Shown here: one piece after another, positions 24,517 through 32,977 of the stretch
How the letters are laid out: every line of letters begins with the position of its first letter
How positions within the stretch are numbered: position 1 is the stretch's first letter
NCBI GenBank assembly: GCA_019118685.1
Contig: DWYL01000267.1
Location: 1 to 35,751 of the forward strand
Reading direction: 5' to 3'
Source of the DNA: Candidatus Blautia merdipullorum
Lineage (GTDB): Bacteria; Bacillota; Clostridia; Lachnospirales; Lachnospiraceae
DNA: 35,751 nt
Program-made: the position numbers and the translations under genes
The notes under the pieces: model-generated
What the model saw: only the letters and a program-made list of their open reading frames with translations
Told to the model about the DNA's origin: nothing
Database searches by the model: none

Positions 24517-26259
24517 ATGTTCAGTAAAAAATTTCAGCGAAAATTTGCTCTCACCGACCAGGGTGTGGAAAATACGAAAAAAGGTACATTCTGGACAGTG
24601 ATCGTTAATCTGGTGGTTATGGGCGGTGTCAGTATCCTGTACCTGCTGATGTCCGGATTTATGAGAATCCTGCCCGAGGGGAAGCACCTGCCCGGCGTGG
24701 TCTCGGCTGTGGGACTGGTAATTCTTTTTGTCATTCTGTCCTTTATGACCCATCTGCAGCAGTACAAGGCAACTTACGGACTGGTATATAATGAAGTGAA
24801 AACCTCACGTCTTGGTCTGGCGGAACGGCTTCGGAAGCTTCCTCTGGGATACTTTGGAAAACGTGACCTGGCGGACCTTACCGAAACCATTATGGGTGAT
24901 GTAAACCGTATGGAACATGTGTGGTCCCATGTGCTGGGATACTTGTATGGCGCCTACATCTCCACTGGGGTCATTGCCATCTGCCTCTTCTTTTACGACT
25001 GGAGGCTGGCCATCGCCAGCCTGTGGGGTGTGCCGGTAGCTTTTGGTCTGCTGTTTGGCAGCCGGAAAACTGCCGACCGTAATGCCCAGCGGACGAAAAA
25101 GGCTGCTGTCCGTGTATCAGACGGTATTCAGGAGGCATTGGAAAATATCCGGGAGATCCGTGCCACAAATCAGGAAGAACGGTATCTGGAAGGGTTGAAC
25201 CAGAAGATTGATGAACATGAGCGGGTGATGATCCGTGGAGAACTGGGAACCGGCCTTTTTGTCAATGCAGCCAGTGTGATCATGCGCATGGGGGTGGCTA
25301 CCACCATCCTTGTGGGTGCCAATCTGATCCTGTCCGGTTCCATTGATTTTATGCTGCTCTTTTTTTTCCTGCTGGTCATTACCCGGATCTATGCCCCCTT
25401 TGACCAAAGCCTGGCTCTTATTGCAGAGATGTTTGTATCCCAGGTGTCCGCTGACCGCATGATGGAAATCTATGACACGCCTGTGGCAGAAGGCTCCGGG
25501 ACATTTGACCCCAAAGGTCATGACATTGTATTTGAACATGTAGGATTTGCCTATGATGACAAGGAAGTTCTTCATGATGTGAGTTTTACGGCAAAAGAGG
25601 GGGAGGTTACAGCCCTGGTAGGCCCTTCCGGCTCCGGGAAAAGCACCTGTGCCAGGCTGGCTGCAAGGCTGTGGGAGATTGATAAAGGAGTTATCAAGGT
25701 AGGAAATGTGGACATTTCCACAGTAGATCCGGAGGTGCTCCTGAGAGATTACTCCATGGTCTTCCAGGAGGTTGTACTCTTTGATGACACGGTAATGGAA
25801 AACATCCGTCTTGGCAGACATGGGGCTACAGACGAAGAGGTACAGGCAGCGGCAAAAGCTGCAAACTGCGAAGAATTTATCCAAAGACTGCCTGAGGGTT
25901 ATGATACTCCTATCGGGGAAAACGGAGCCCGGCTTTCCGGCGGTGAGCGGCAGCGGATCTCTATTGCCAGGGCTCTGCTGAAGGACGCCCCTATCATACT
26001 CCTTGACGAGGCTACGGCAAGCCTGGATGTAGAAAACGAGACCAAGGTGCAGGAGGCCCTGTCCCGTCTGCTGGCAGGCAAGACCGTACTGGTCATCGCC
26101 CACCGGATGCGTACAGTGGAGGCGGCAGACAAGATCGTGGTTCTGGCTGAGGGACGGGTGGCAGAGGAAGGCTCTCCGGCGGAACTGATGGCCAGGGGCG
26201 GCTTATTTTGCCGTATGGTAGAGCTTCAGCAGCAGAGCGCAAGGTGGAGACTGGAATAG
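24517..26259 (+). CDS. ABC transporter, fused permease/ATPase, second half of heterodimer
   Basis: 580 residues with six predicted membrane helices (about 25-300) and an ATPase: Walker A GPSGSGKS (369-376), signature LSGGERQR (473-480), Walker [11 protein letters not shown] with catalytic Glu498. Both partners keep the catalytic glutamate, so neither ATP site is obviously degenerate. The start directly abuts the first ABC gene. An extended C-terminal fragment of a close relative lies at 33.7 kb, where its [20 protein letters not shown] matches CEEFIQRLPEGYDTPIGENG here. Substrate unknown; iron-siderophore or drug transport are the main options. Confidence 0.93.
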   Translation: MFSKKFQRKFALTDQGVENTKKGTFWTVIVNLVVMGGVSILYLLMSGFMRILPEGKHLPGVVSAVGLVILFVILSFMTHLQQYKATYGLVYNEVKTSRLGLAERLRKLPLGYFGKRDLADLTETIMGDVNRMEHVWSHVLGYLYGAYISTGVIAICLFFYDWRLAIASLWGVPVAFGLLFGSRKTADRNAQRTKKAAVRVSDGIQEALENIREIRATNQEERYLEGLNQKIDEHERVMIRGELGTGLFVNAASVIMRMGVATTILVGANLILSGSIDFMLLFFFLLVITRIYAPFDQSLALIAEMFVSQVSADRMMEIYDTPVAEGSGTFDPKGHDIVFEHVGFAYDDKEVLHDVSFTAKEGEVTALVGPSGSGKSTCARLAARLWEIDKGVIKVGNVDISTVDPEVLLRDYSMVFQEVVLFDDTVMENIRLGRHGATDEEVQAAAKAANCEEFIQRLPEGYDTPIGENGARLSGGERQRISIARALLKDAPIILLDEATASLDVENETKVQEALSRLLAGKTVLVIAHRMRTVEAADKIVVLAEGRVAEEGSPAELMARGGLFCRMVELQQQSARWRLE

Positions 26260-26305
26260 AGAGTGGCATTGCAAACGCTATTGGTGGAGGAATATAACAT
26301 AAAAG

Positions 26306-26336
26306 TTGACATTGAACGTTTCGAAAGTTATATAAT
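26306..26336 (+). promoter_or_regulatory. Promoter of the AraC gene with palindrome in the spacer
   Basis: TTGACA (26306-26311) and TATAAT (26331-26336) are 19 bases apart, longer than the standard 17. The spacer holds AACGTTTCGAAAGTT (26315-26329), a near-perfect dyad centred on TTTCGAAA. An alternative -10 TTATAT would give 16-bp spacing. Confidence 0.55.
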
Positions 26337-26399
26337 AGAGTTCTAAAACAGGAGATTAGAGGAGAATGGGAAGAAGAGGCAAGGCATGGAGGTGTCCAA

Positions 26400-27317
26400 A
26401 TGAGAATTACCCGCAATTTAGAATTTCAGACAGGCAGTAAGGAAGAAAAACTGCCATATGAGACTACAGATTTTCCATATGTGGCTTCCCAGGCGGAACT
26501 GGATGATTACCGGGAGCCTTTTGTACCCTGGCACTGGCATAACGCCATAGAGCTGTTCTACATGGAAAGCGGCCAGTTAAAATACCATACGCCCAATGAA
26601 ACCATGGTTTTTTCCGCCGGCTGGGCCGGTATGGTGAATTCAAATGTATTGCATATGACAGAAATTCAGACCCATAAGGAAAAGAATATACAATTACTGC
26701 ATATTTTTGAACCGAAATTACTTGCGGGAGATCATGGAAGCAGAATTGAACAGAAATATATTATGCCCATTATCACCTCATCTCAGATAGAGATCATCCC
26801 ATTAAGTCCAAAGGTGTCAGAGCAGGCTGTGGTTATCGACCTGATCCGCAGAGCGTTTTTCCTGTCAGAAGAAGAGTTCGGCTACGAGATAAAGATAAGA
26901 GAGGCGCTGTCACAGATATGGCTGCATCTGTTTCAGATATGTTCTCCCATACTTCGGGATAAAACACCGGTTGCCAATAGAACAGATGATAAGATCAAGA
27001 GAATGATGGTACATATCCATGAACATTATTCTGAAAAGATCTCTATTCCGGAGCTTGCAGAAGTTGCTTTTTTAAGTGAAAGAGAGTGCTACAGGGCTTT
27101 CCAGAATCATCTGCATATGACCCCTGTTGAGTATATAAAAAGTTACCGTATACAAAGAGCCCGGCAGATGCTGGCGGATACCCAGACGCCCATAACAGAG
27201 ATCGGATACGCCTGCGGGCTGGGAAACCCCAGCTATTTCGGAAGGATCTTTCGGGAGCTTACAGGGTATACCCCACTGGAATACCGGCGCAAATGGCAGA
27301 ATAGAGATAAAAAATGA
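26400..27317 (+). CDS. AraC-family regulator with N-terminal cupin domain
   Basis: 305 residues. The sensor half (about 30-130) has WHWHNAIELFYMESGQLKYH, a cupin metal-pocket pattern as in sugar-sensing AraC proteins. The C-terminal half (about 200-300) carries two HTH units: ISIPELAEVAFLSERECYRA and ITEIGYACGLGNPSYFGRIF. RBS GGAGGTG precedes the ATG. It lies between the ABC pair and the HAD gene on the same strand and has its own promoter. Which neighbours it controls is not visible. Confidence 0.92.
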   Translation: MRITRNLEFQTGSKEEKLPYETTDFPYVASQAELDDYREPFVPWHWHNAIELFYMESGQLKYHTPNETMVFSAGWAGMVNSNVLHMTEIQTHKEKNIQLLHIFEPKLLAGDHGSRIEQKYIMPIITSSQIEIIPLSPKVSEQAVVIDLIRRAFFLSEEEFGYEIKIREALSQIWLHLFQICSPILRDKTPVANRTDDKIKRMMVHIHEHYSEKISIPELAEVAFLSERECYRAFQNHLHMTPVEYIKSYRIQRARQMLADTQTPITEIGYACGLGNPSYFGRIFRELTGYTPLEYRRKWQNRDKK

Positions 27318-27406
27318 CAGAATAAGGATATCTTCCTTTTACCCCCAACGTTATAATAGGCACTGCAGAACAATTTCGGATGAAAGGATGGAAAAGTGGG
27401 GATAAA

Positions 27407-28222
27407 ATGGAGAAAAATATTAAGATGGTTGCAGTTGATGTAGACGGCACCTTTGTCCGGTCTGACTATACTTATGATGTTCCACGGTTCAAACGTATCT
27501 TGTCCGTTATGAAAAACGCCGGCTGTCATTTTGTGGTAGCCAGCGGAAATCAATACTATCAGTTGAGAGCCCTGTTTCCGGGATACTATGATGAATTGTC
27601 ATTTGTAGCGGAAAACGGGGACTTTGTAAAAGATCGGAAAGAACTGATTTTTACTGCGGACATGCCAAAGGAAACTGTGGATTTTGTCATTGATGTGTGC
27701 AGGGAATATCCTGAAGTGCAGAATGTATTGTGCGGCGTAAACAGCGCATACTGCCAACGGGAAAACGTGAGCCGGGAATTTTTTGATCTTACCGGTATTT
27801 ACTATCATCGGCTGCAGTGGGTAGATGATTTCAAAAAAGTAACAGACCAGATCCTGAAATTTGCTCCCACAGTTCCGGCAGAAAAAACGTATTTTTACTA
27901 CGATATCTTCCGTGAACGGCTCAAAGGGAAAGTAGAGCCTACAACCAGCGGCCACGGCTCTATTGACTTGATCGTACCTGGATGTCATAAGGCTTCCGGC
28001 CTTAAAAGACTTGTAGAACGCTGGGGGATTTCTCCGGAGCAGTGCGCTGCCTTCGGAGATGGAGGAAATGATATAGAAATGCTGAATTACTGCGGCTATA
28101 GCTATGCTATGGAGAACGCTCCGCAAAACGTGAAAGATGCGGCAAAGTATGTATGCCCTTCTAATGAAGAAGACGGGGTACTTGTGACGCTGGAAAAAAT
28201 ATTTTCTGTTGAAAATAAATGA
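27407..28222 (+). CDS. Cof-type HAD-IIB family phosphatase
   Basis: 271 residues from ATG 27407 (GGGGATAA upstream); an earlier ATG at 27380 has no site. HAD motif I DVDGT gives Asp11 (nucleophile) and Asp13, and motif IV is FGDGGNDIEML near residue 220. The C2B cap lies between about residues 85 and 190. These enzymes dephosphorylate sugar phosphates, flavin or PLP intermediates; the substrate is not predictable. The TATAAT at 27352-27357 may start its transcript. The HAD stop is 21 bases before the next gene and its last codons contain that gene's promoter. Confidence 0.9.
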   Translation: MEKNIKMVAVDVDGTFVRSDYTYDVPRFKRILSVMKNAGCHFVVASGNQYYQLRALFPGYYDELSFVAENGDFVKDRKELIFTADMPKETVDFVIDVCREYPEVQNVLCGVNSAYCQRENVSREFFDLTGIYYHRLQWVDDFKKVTDQILKFAPTVPAEKTYFYYDIFRERLKGKVEPTTSGHGSIDLIVPGCHKASGLKRLVERWGISPEQCAAFGDGGNDIEMLNYCGYSYAMENAPQNVKDAAKYVCPSNEEDGVLVTLEKIFSVENK

Positions 28223-28237
28223 ACATTCGGTTATAAT
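28209..28237 (+). promoter_or_regulatory. Promoter that predicts a leaderless TetR mRNA
   Basis: TTGAAA (28209-28214), 17-base spacer, TATAAT (28232-28237). Seven bases downstream is 28244, the A of the start codon of the next gene. No Shine-Dalgarno sequence exists between the -10 and the ATG. Confidence 0.7.
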
Positions 28238-28243
28238 AGCCAT

Positions 28244-28816
28244 ATGAGAAGGAAAGATGAGAATAAAAAAGCGGCGATCACGAATGCCATCGTCAGACTG
28301 ATCAATGAGATTGGTTTCGCCAATATATCTATGTCGAAAATCGCAAAAGCCACGGGGATATCCCCTGCGACTCTCTACGTCTATTATGAGAATAAGGAGG
28401 ATATGTTCCGTAAGGTCTATATGGATGTGAAAAAGCAGATGACAGAGAAATGCAGTAAGGATATTGCCTCAGAAGAGAGTGTAGAAAAAGCCGTCAGAAA
28501 GCTTTGTGAGAACCTGTTTCATTATATGCAGGAGTATACGGAAGAATTTTTATTTATAGAACAGGCCTGCAATTCCCCCATGGCAACCGATGAGATGATA
28601 GAGGAACTGGAACAGTATAACAGAGATACGGTAAAGATTTTTCAGCGGGGAATAGAGGAAGGAATCCTGAAGCAGACCTCGCCGGTTCTTCTGATCAGCT
28701 TTTGTTATTATCCTATCCAGCAGATTTTCAAGGAGTGGCGAAAAGAAAAATCTATGCTTCCCAAGGTGGACTTTGAAATGGTCTTCCAAATGTGCTGGGA
28801 TGGGATCAGGCGATAA
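28244..28816 (+). CDS. TetR/AcrR-family transcriptional regulator
   Basis: 190 residues. HTH at about residues 25-65: ISMSKIAKATGISPATLYVY followed by YENKEDMF. The C-terminal domain (about 80-190) is helical and ends PKVDFEMVFQMCWDGIRR, resembling TetR_C domains of AcrR relatives. Translation seems to start with little or no leader. It precedes the aldo/keto reductase by 19 bases and probably represses it and itself (inference from position). Confidence 0.9.
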   Translation: MRRKDENKKAAITNAIVRLINEIGFANISMSKIAKATGISPATLYVYYENKEDMFRKVYMDVKKQMTEKCSKDIASEESVEKAVRKLCENLFHYMQEYTEEFLFIEQACNSPMATDEMIEELEQYNRDTVKIFQRGIEEGILKQTSPVLLISFCYYPIQQIFKEWRKEKSMLPKVDFEMVFQMCWDGIRR

Positions 28817-28835
28817 AAGAAAGGGGAACCTAAGT

Positions 28836-29966
28836 ATGAAGTATGCAGGATTTAAAGAGAACATCAAGCTTTCTAAGCTGGGGCTGGGAGCCATGCGGCT
28901 GCCTCAGACGGAACCGGGACTTGCAAAGCCCGTTGACGAACCAAAGGCCCGGGAGCTCATTGACTATTGTATGGCCCATGGGGTGAATTACTATGACACG
29001 GCTTATATTTATCACGGCGGAAAATCAGAAACTATTTTGGGACGGGCCCTTTCCGGATATCCCCGTGACAGTTATTATGTAGCAGATAAATTTAATGTTC
29101 AGGCAAATCCGGATTACCAGTTTCAGTTTCAGGATCAGCTTGACCGCCTTGGAATGGAGTATATTGATTTTTATCTCCTTCATGGTATCACAGATCTGAC
29201 AGCAGCCGACTATGAAAGCTGCGGCTGCATTTCTTATTTTCAGGAGCAGAAGAAACAGGGAAAGATCCGGCATTTCGGATTTTCTTTTCACGGCACGCCG
29301 GACTGTCTGCGCAGACTGCTGGAAACATACAGCTGGGATTTTGTGCAGATACAGCTTAACTATTATGACTGGTATCAGGGAACCGCAAAACAGCAGTATG
29401 AAATCCTGAGAGAGTATGATGTGCCTGTTATGGTAATGGAACCTGTTCATGGGGGAATGCTGGCCAGTCTGCCAGAAGACTGTATGGAGCTTCTGCCGGA
29501 AGGCGATGGCTCACCGGCTGCATGGGCCCTCAGATTTGTCATGGATCTTCCAGGGATCGCCGTGGTCCTCAGCGGTATGTCAGATATGGAGCAGGTAAAG
29601 GAAAATATCGCCACGGCAGATTCAGAACAAGCCCTGACCGGGGCAGAACTTTCACAGTTGGCCCTGATCAGTGAAAAACTCCGGAAAAAAATCGCAGTTC
29701 CCTGTACCGGCTGCCGGTATTGCTGCGATGACTGTCCCCAGGGACTGGATATCCCCTCACTGCTTTCCGCTTATAATGACTATCGGGATGAAGGGGCAGC
29801 CTTAGGGGACAAGAATATGGCAGTCTGGAGGCTGCACCGGCTGAAAGCATTAGAGAAAGAGAAACAGCCTGCAGCATGTATCGGATGTGGAAGCTGTACG
29901 GCACATTGCCCTCAGGGACTGGATATTCCCACCTATATGCAGGAAATGTCGGCGATTCTCCAGTAA
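28836..29966 (+). CDS. Aldo/keto reductase with C-terminal 4Fe-4S ferredoxin-like domain
   Basis: 376 residues from ATG 28836 (AAAGGGGAAC upstream). The N-terminal TIM barrel (about 1-280) has the AKR catalytic set Asp54, Tyr59, Lys85 and His116. The C-terminal 80 residues contain two cysteine clusters, CTGCRYCCDDCPQGLDIP and CIGCGSCTAHCPQGLDIP, each suited to a 4Fe-4S cluster. Such AKR-ferredoxin fusions are common in Clostridia and may accept electrons from ferredoxin and not only NAD(P)H. The substrate is unknown. It ends the TetR-AKR unit; 19 bases separate the two genes. Confidence 0.93.
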   Translation: MKYAGFKENIKLSKLGLGAMRLPQTEPGLAKPVDEPKARELIDYCMAHGVNYYDTAYIYHGGKSETILGRALSGYPRDSYYVADKFNVQANPDYQFQFQDQLDRLGMEYIDFYLLHGITDLTAADYESCGCISYFQEQKKQGKIRHFGFSFHGTPDCLRRLLETYSWDFVQIQLNYYDWYQGTAKQQYEILREYDVPVMVMEPVHGGMLASLPEDCMELLPEGDGSPAAWALRFVMDLPGIAVVLSGMSDMEQVKENIATADSEQALTGAELSQLALISEKLRKKIAVPCTGCRYCCDDCPQGLDIPSLLSAYNDYRDEGAALGDKNMAVWRLHRLKALEKEKQPAACIGCGSCTAHCPQGLDIPTYMQEMSAILQ

Positions 29967-29988
29967 GAAAGCAAAGTCAAAGACCCCG

Positions 29989-30030
29989 ATGCAAGCATGT
30001 CCGCTTGGCTCGTTGCCCGTAGGAATAAAA
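29989..30030 (-). repeat. 42-nt dispersed repeat, copy B (inverted)
   Basis: Reverse complement matches 22562-22603 at 39 of 42 positions. It lies just after the aldo/keto reductase gene and just before a terminator. Confidence 0.8.
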
Positions 30031-30050
30031 AGATTACAAGGCATATAAAG

Positions 30051-30088
30051 AAAACAAGGAGCTGTCGTATTGCTATGCTCCTTGTTTT
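30051..30088. terminator. Terminator between aldo/keto reductase and TetR genes
   Basis: AACAAGGAGC and GCTCCTTGTT pair around a loop of about 14 bases, with a T7 run on the plus strand and TTTTCTTT on the minus strand. It can therefore serve both convergent genes. Confidence 0.85.
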
Positions 30089-30103
30089 TTTGGCTCAAAA
30101 CAC

Positions 30104-30601
30104 CTATAAAATCGGCTCAATTACAGCCCGGAAATATTTATCTAACTTTTCCGGGGGCTCTTTCATTTGGTTTTTTATCCACCACAATACCATTTCTACA
30201 AAACTGCCGGTGATATGGTTTACTAAAAAATCCTGGGGGATATCTTTGTTGTTTCTTCTGTTTTGATTTACAAATTGGTTTTGTAGCAGCTCTTTTAAGT
30301 TGTCTTTGAAATAGCGGAGAAAAAGATCGCTGTTTTCACAGGAAAGGAGTTCCAGAATGTTATTCTCATTTTCCTGCAGGTGCTGCAGCAGGTGACAGAA
30401 TACAGATTCCGGCACATTATTGTTAGAATATAGACCGTGTGTATGGGTGCAGTCCATAGCGCTGCTGATAATATGGCCGAAAAGCTCTTCGCACAGGGCT
30501 TTCAATAAGTCATCCTTTGTCTCAAAATGTGCATAAAAGGTTGTCCGCCCGATATTGGCAGCGTCGATAATCTCCTGAACAGTGATCTTAACATTACCCA
30601 T
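30104..30601 (-). CDS. TetR-family regulator, short at the N-terminus
   Basis: 165 residues. The recognition part of the HTH is intact: ITVQEIIDAANIGRTTFYAH followed by FETKDDLL. The C-terminal part resembles the TetR_C_7-type domain of many Bacillota repressors (LLQHLQENENNILELLSCEN). TetR proteins normally have 15-20 residues of helix 1 before the ITVQEI helix; here only five residues precede it and there is no clear ribosome binding site. The frame stays open upstream for 18 more codons but has no ATG, GTG or TTG. Either an unusual start codon is used or the 5' end has been lost. It is divergent from the GH27 gene. Confidence 0.75.
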   Translation of the reverse strand: MGNVKITVQEIIDAANIGRTTFYAHFETKDDLLKALCEELFGHIISSAMDCTHTHGLYSNNNVPESVFCHLLQHLQENENNILELLSCENSDLFLRYFKDNLKELLQNQFVNQNRRNNKDIPQDFLVNHITGSFVEMVLWWIKNQMKEPPEKLDKYFRAVIEPIL

Positions 30602-30655
30602 TCTTACTACGTTTTTTATAGGATTCAGAAAATATAAAATGGCGGAAGTCTGAGA

Positions 30656-30671
30656 AAGGTTTTATAACCTT
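30656..30671. promoter_or_regulatory. Candidate operator between TetR and alpha-galactosidase genes
   Basis: AAGGTT-TTAT-AACCTT is an inverted repeat with 6-bp arms, placed 29 bases ahead of the GH27 start codon and in the divergent gap. It fits a TetR-type operator. Confidence 0.5.
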
Positions 30672-30699
30672 ATCAGTGCCATTCGCAGAAAGGCGGATT

Positions 30700-31965
30700 A
30701 TGAATATGAGGAATTTTGCAAAAACACCACCGAAAGGATGGAACAGCTGGGATGCATATGGAGCTTCCGTAACCGAAGAAGAGATCAGGAAAAATGCCGA
30801 TGTAATGGCCGGAAAGCTGAAAAGGTATGGATGGGAATATGTCGTGGCGGATATTCAGTGGTATGAACCCACTGCCGACTCGGCTCACTATCATAAATTC
30901 GCTGCATTAAATATGGATGAATATAGCCGGCTGATACCTGCGGAAAATCGCTTTCCAAGTTCAAAAGACGGCGCGGGATTTAAGCCTTTGGCAGAGTATA
31001 TACATGGACTGGGGCTAAAATTCGGAATTCATATTATGCGGGGGATTCCACGGCAGGCTGTACATCAGAAAACAAAGATTAAGGGAACGAGTCTGACAGC
31101 CGATCGGATCGCGCTAAATTCCATATGCCCATGGAATTCTGATATGTACGGAGTGGATATGAGCATTCCTGAAGGGCAGCTTTATTATGACTCTCTGCTG
31201 GAACTTTATGCGGAGTGGGGAGTAGATTTTATTAAAGTGGATGATATCGCTTATTCGACCATTTATAGGGAGGCTCATTTTGCGGAAATTGCTGCAATAC
31301 GCAGGGCGATTGACAAAACCGGGAGAGAGATTGTCCTTTCCCTTTCCCCAGGTCCGGCGCGGCTTCAGGACGGAAGTTTTCTGCAAAAAAATGCTAATAT
31401 GTGGCGACTGACAGATGATTTTTGGGATGAATGGGATATGCTTTATGATATGTTTGAACGCTGCGACCGCTGGTCACCGTTTATCCGAAAGGGAAATTGG
31501 CCGGACTGTGATATGCTGCCATTAGGGCATATAGGGATACGCTCAGGAGAGAGGGGACAAGGAGACAGGATGACCCGGTTTACTAAAGCAGAGCAGAGAA
31601 CAATGGTTACGCTGTGGTCTCTTTTTCAGTCTCCACTGATGCTTGGCGGAGAGCTGACGGATCTTGATGAGTGGACCCTCGGACTGATAACTAATGAAGA
31701 GCTTAACCGGATGCATAGCACGTTGACAGAACAGCAGCAGGAATTCAGAGATAAAGAATGGATCATATGGACGGCTGAAAATAATGAAAGCAGGTATACG
31801 GCTGTTTTTAACGTGTCGGATAAGAGCCAAAAGATTCCTGAGAAAATCAGCCAGAAAGAGCTTGCAGAAGAGGCAGTAGAACTGTGGTCCGGCAGAAAGC
31901 TTGCAGAATTAGCAGGAAGCAAAATAGACGCTCATGACTGTGTTATTTTCAGACAACCCAAATAG
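30700..31965 (+). CDS. GH27-family alpha-galactosidase, cytoplasmic
   Basis: 421 residues from ATG 30700 (AAAGGCGG upstream); a GTG at 30676 is less likely. The family hallmark PKGWNSWDAYG lies at residues 11-21. The nucleophile is Asp181 in FIKVDDIAYS, and the acid/base is Asp239 or Asp240 in WRLTDDFWDEW. The (beta/alpha)8 barrel (about 10-320) is followed by a C-terminal beta-sandwich. There is no signal peptide, so it works on oligosaccharides already taken up. No sugar transporter is adjacent. Retaining hydrolysis of terminal alpha-galactose is the family reaction; alpha-N-acetylgalactosaminidase activity cannot be excluded. Confidence 0.9.
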   Translation: MNMRNFAKTPPKGWNSWDAYGASVTEEEIRKNADVMAGKLKRYGWEYVVADIQWYEPTADSAHYHKFAALNMDEYSRLIPAENRFPSSKDGAGFKPLAEYIHGLGLKFGIHIMRGIPRQAVHQKTKIKGTSLTADRIALNSICPWNSDMYGVDMSIPEGQLYYDSLLELYAEWGVDFIKVDDIAYSTIYREAHFAEIAAIRRAIDKTGREIVLSLSPGPARLQDGSFLQKNANMWRLTDDFWDEWDMLYDMFERCDRWSPFIRKGNWPDCDMLPLGHIGIRSGERGQGDRMTRFTKAEQRTMVTLWSLFQSPLMLGGELTDLDEWTLGLITNEELNRMHSTLTEQQQEFRDKEWIIWTAENNESRYTAVFNVSDKSQKIPEKISQKELAEEAVELWSGRKLAELAGSKIDAHDCVIFRQPK

Positions 31966-32131
31966 CCATCTATAAAAGCCGCAGGCAACTTCGAATCATT
32001 TCATCGGCTGCACCTTGCTCTGTAAACTGTTCCTGTCCAGTAAATTTATAACTATTCTATAATTCAACGGCAGACGATTATAGTATAATAGAGTTAGTAA
32101 TAAATCAGAATTTGGAGGGAGGGGCAGGACT

Positions 32132-32896
32132 GTGGAAAAAATAAAAAGTTTGAACCTCTATCAAAAAGGTGTTTTAATATGTATGATCGTTATGGTAATA
32201 ACATTTTTGGGGGTTTATTCCATGACAATCTCACGAGTCGGATTTGAATATAAAGACGCAATTCTTGTGCCAAGAGAGGAAAATGGAAGTACAGTCTATT
32301 CCGGTAAAATCAGAGGTCAACAAGTATGTTTTACGGTGTCAGAGGATAAGACGGTAGTTTTTCAGCATGGTGATAAAACTTTTGGTCCTTATACCGCAAA
32401 AGAGGATCCCACAGCTATTCCAAAGGACGAAGAAATGGCAGAAGATATGGTGGGCATTGAGCTTCTTCAAGGAGATTCCATCTTGTTTCGCGGCGGCGTT
32501 TTGGATCTTGGAGACGAATATTGGCTGTACAACGAGGACGGCACCTTAAATAACTTAGAAATGACCTATGTAACCAACGATGGAGTTGAGAGAGAAGAAA
32601 ATGGAAAGGCAATTGATCCTATGGAGCCATCTGCTTCTGCTATACTTCATTTGACGAATAATTCAAAATTAACACATAAAGGAGAATGGTTTATATGGCT
32701 TGGCGGAGTATTCGTTTGTGCTCTCAATGCACTTTTGATTTTATTTGCAGATGAGCTATTCCGTTGGAATCTGAAATTCCAGATCCGCAATGCAGACTAT
32801 GCAGAACCGTCTGATTGGGAAATGGCAGGGAGATATATCAGCTGGACTGCACTTACAATTATGGCGTTGGTAGTTTTTATTATGGGACTTCAATAG
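32132..32896 (+). CDS. Membrane protein of unknown function
   Basis: 254 residues starting with GTG behind a strong GGAGGGAGGGG site. One membrane helix near residues 12-33, an extracytoplasmic domain of about 150 residues (34-183) rich in Asp, Glu and beta-strand-like sequence (for example VCFTVSEDKTVVFQHGDKTF), and two membrane helices near 186-206 and 236-253. No family is recognised. The layout suits a sensor or an accessory membrane protein. TATAAT at 32084-32089 is a probable -10. Monocistronic, with a terminator after it. Confidence 0.75.
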   Translation: MEKIKSLNLYQKGVLICMIVMVITFLGVYSMTISRVGFEYKDAILVPREENGSTVYSGKIRGQQVCFTVSEDKTVVFQHGDKTFGPYTAKEDPTAIPKDEEMAEDMVGIELLQGDSILFRGGVLDLGDEYWLYNEDGTLNNLEMTYVTNDGVEREENGKAIDPMEPSASAILHLTNNSKLTHKGEWFIWLGGVFVCALNALLILFADELFRWNLKFQIRNADYAEPSDWEMAGRYISWTALTIMALVVFIMGLQ

Positions 32897-32935
32897 CCCG
32901 AATGTCCGGGGAGGATTATCTGGAAACATAGATTT

Positions 32936-32977
32936 AAGTCCAGGTTTCGCATTTTTATGAACCTGGGCTTCTTTTTT
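32936..32977 (+). terminator. Intrinsic terminator after the membrane protein
   Basis: AAGTCCAGGTT (32936-32946) pairs with AACCTGGGCTT (32960-32970) with one G-T pair, followed by CTTTTTT. Very similar to the terminator at 34.1 kb. Confidence 0.88.

Noticed and set aside
22562-30030. CRISPR repeats
   Set aside because: Only two copies of the 42-nt repeat exist, 7.4 kb apart and in opposite orientation, without regular spacers.
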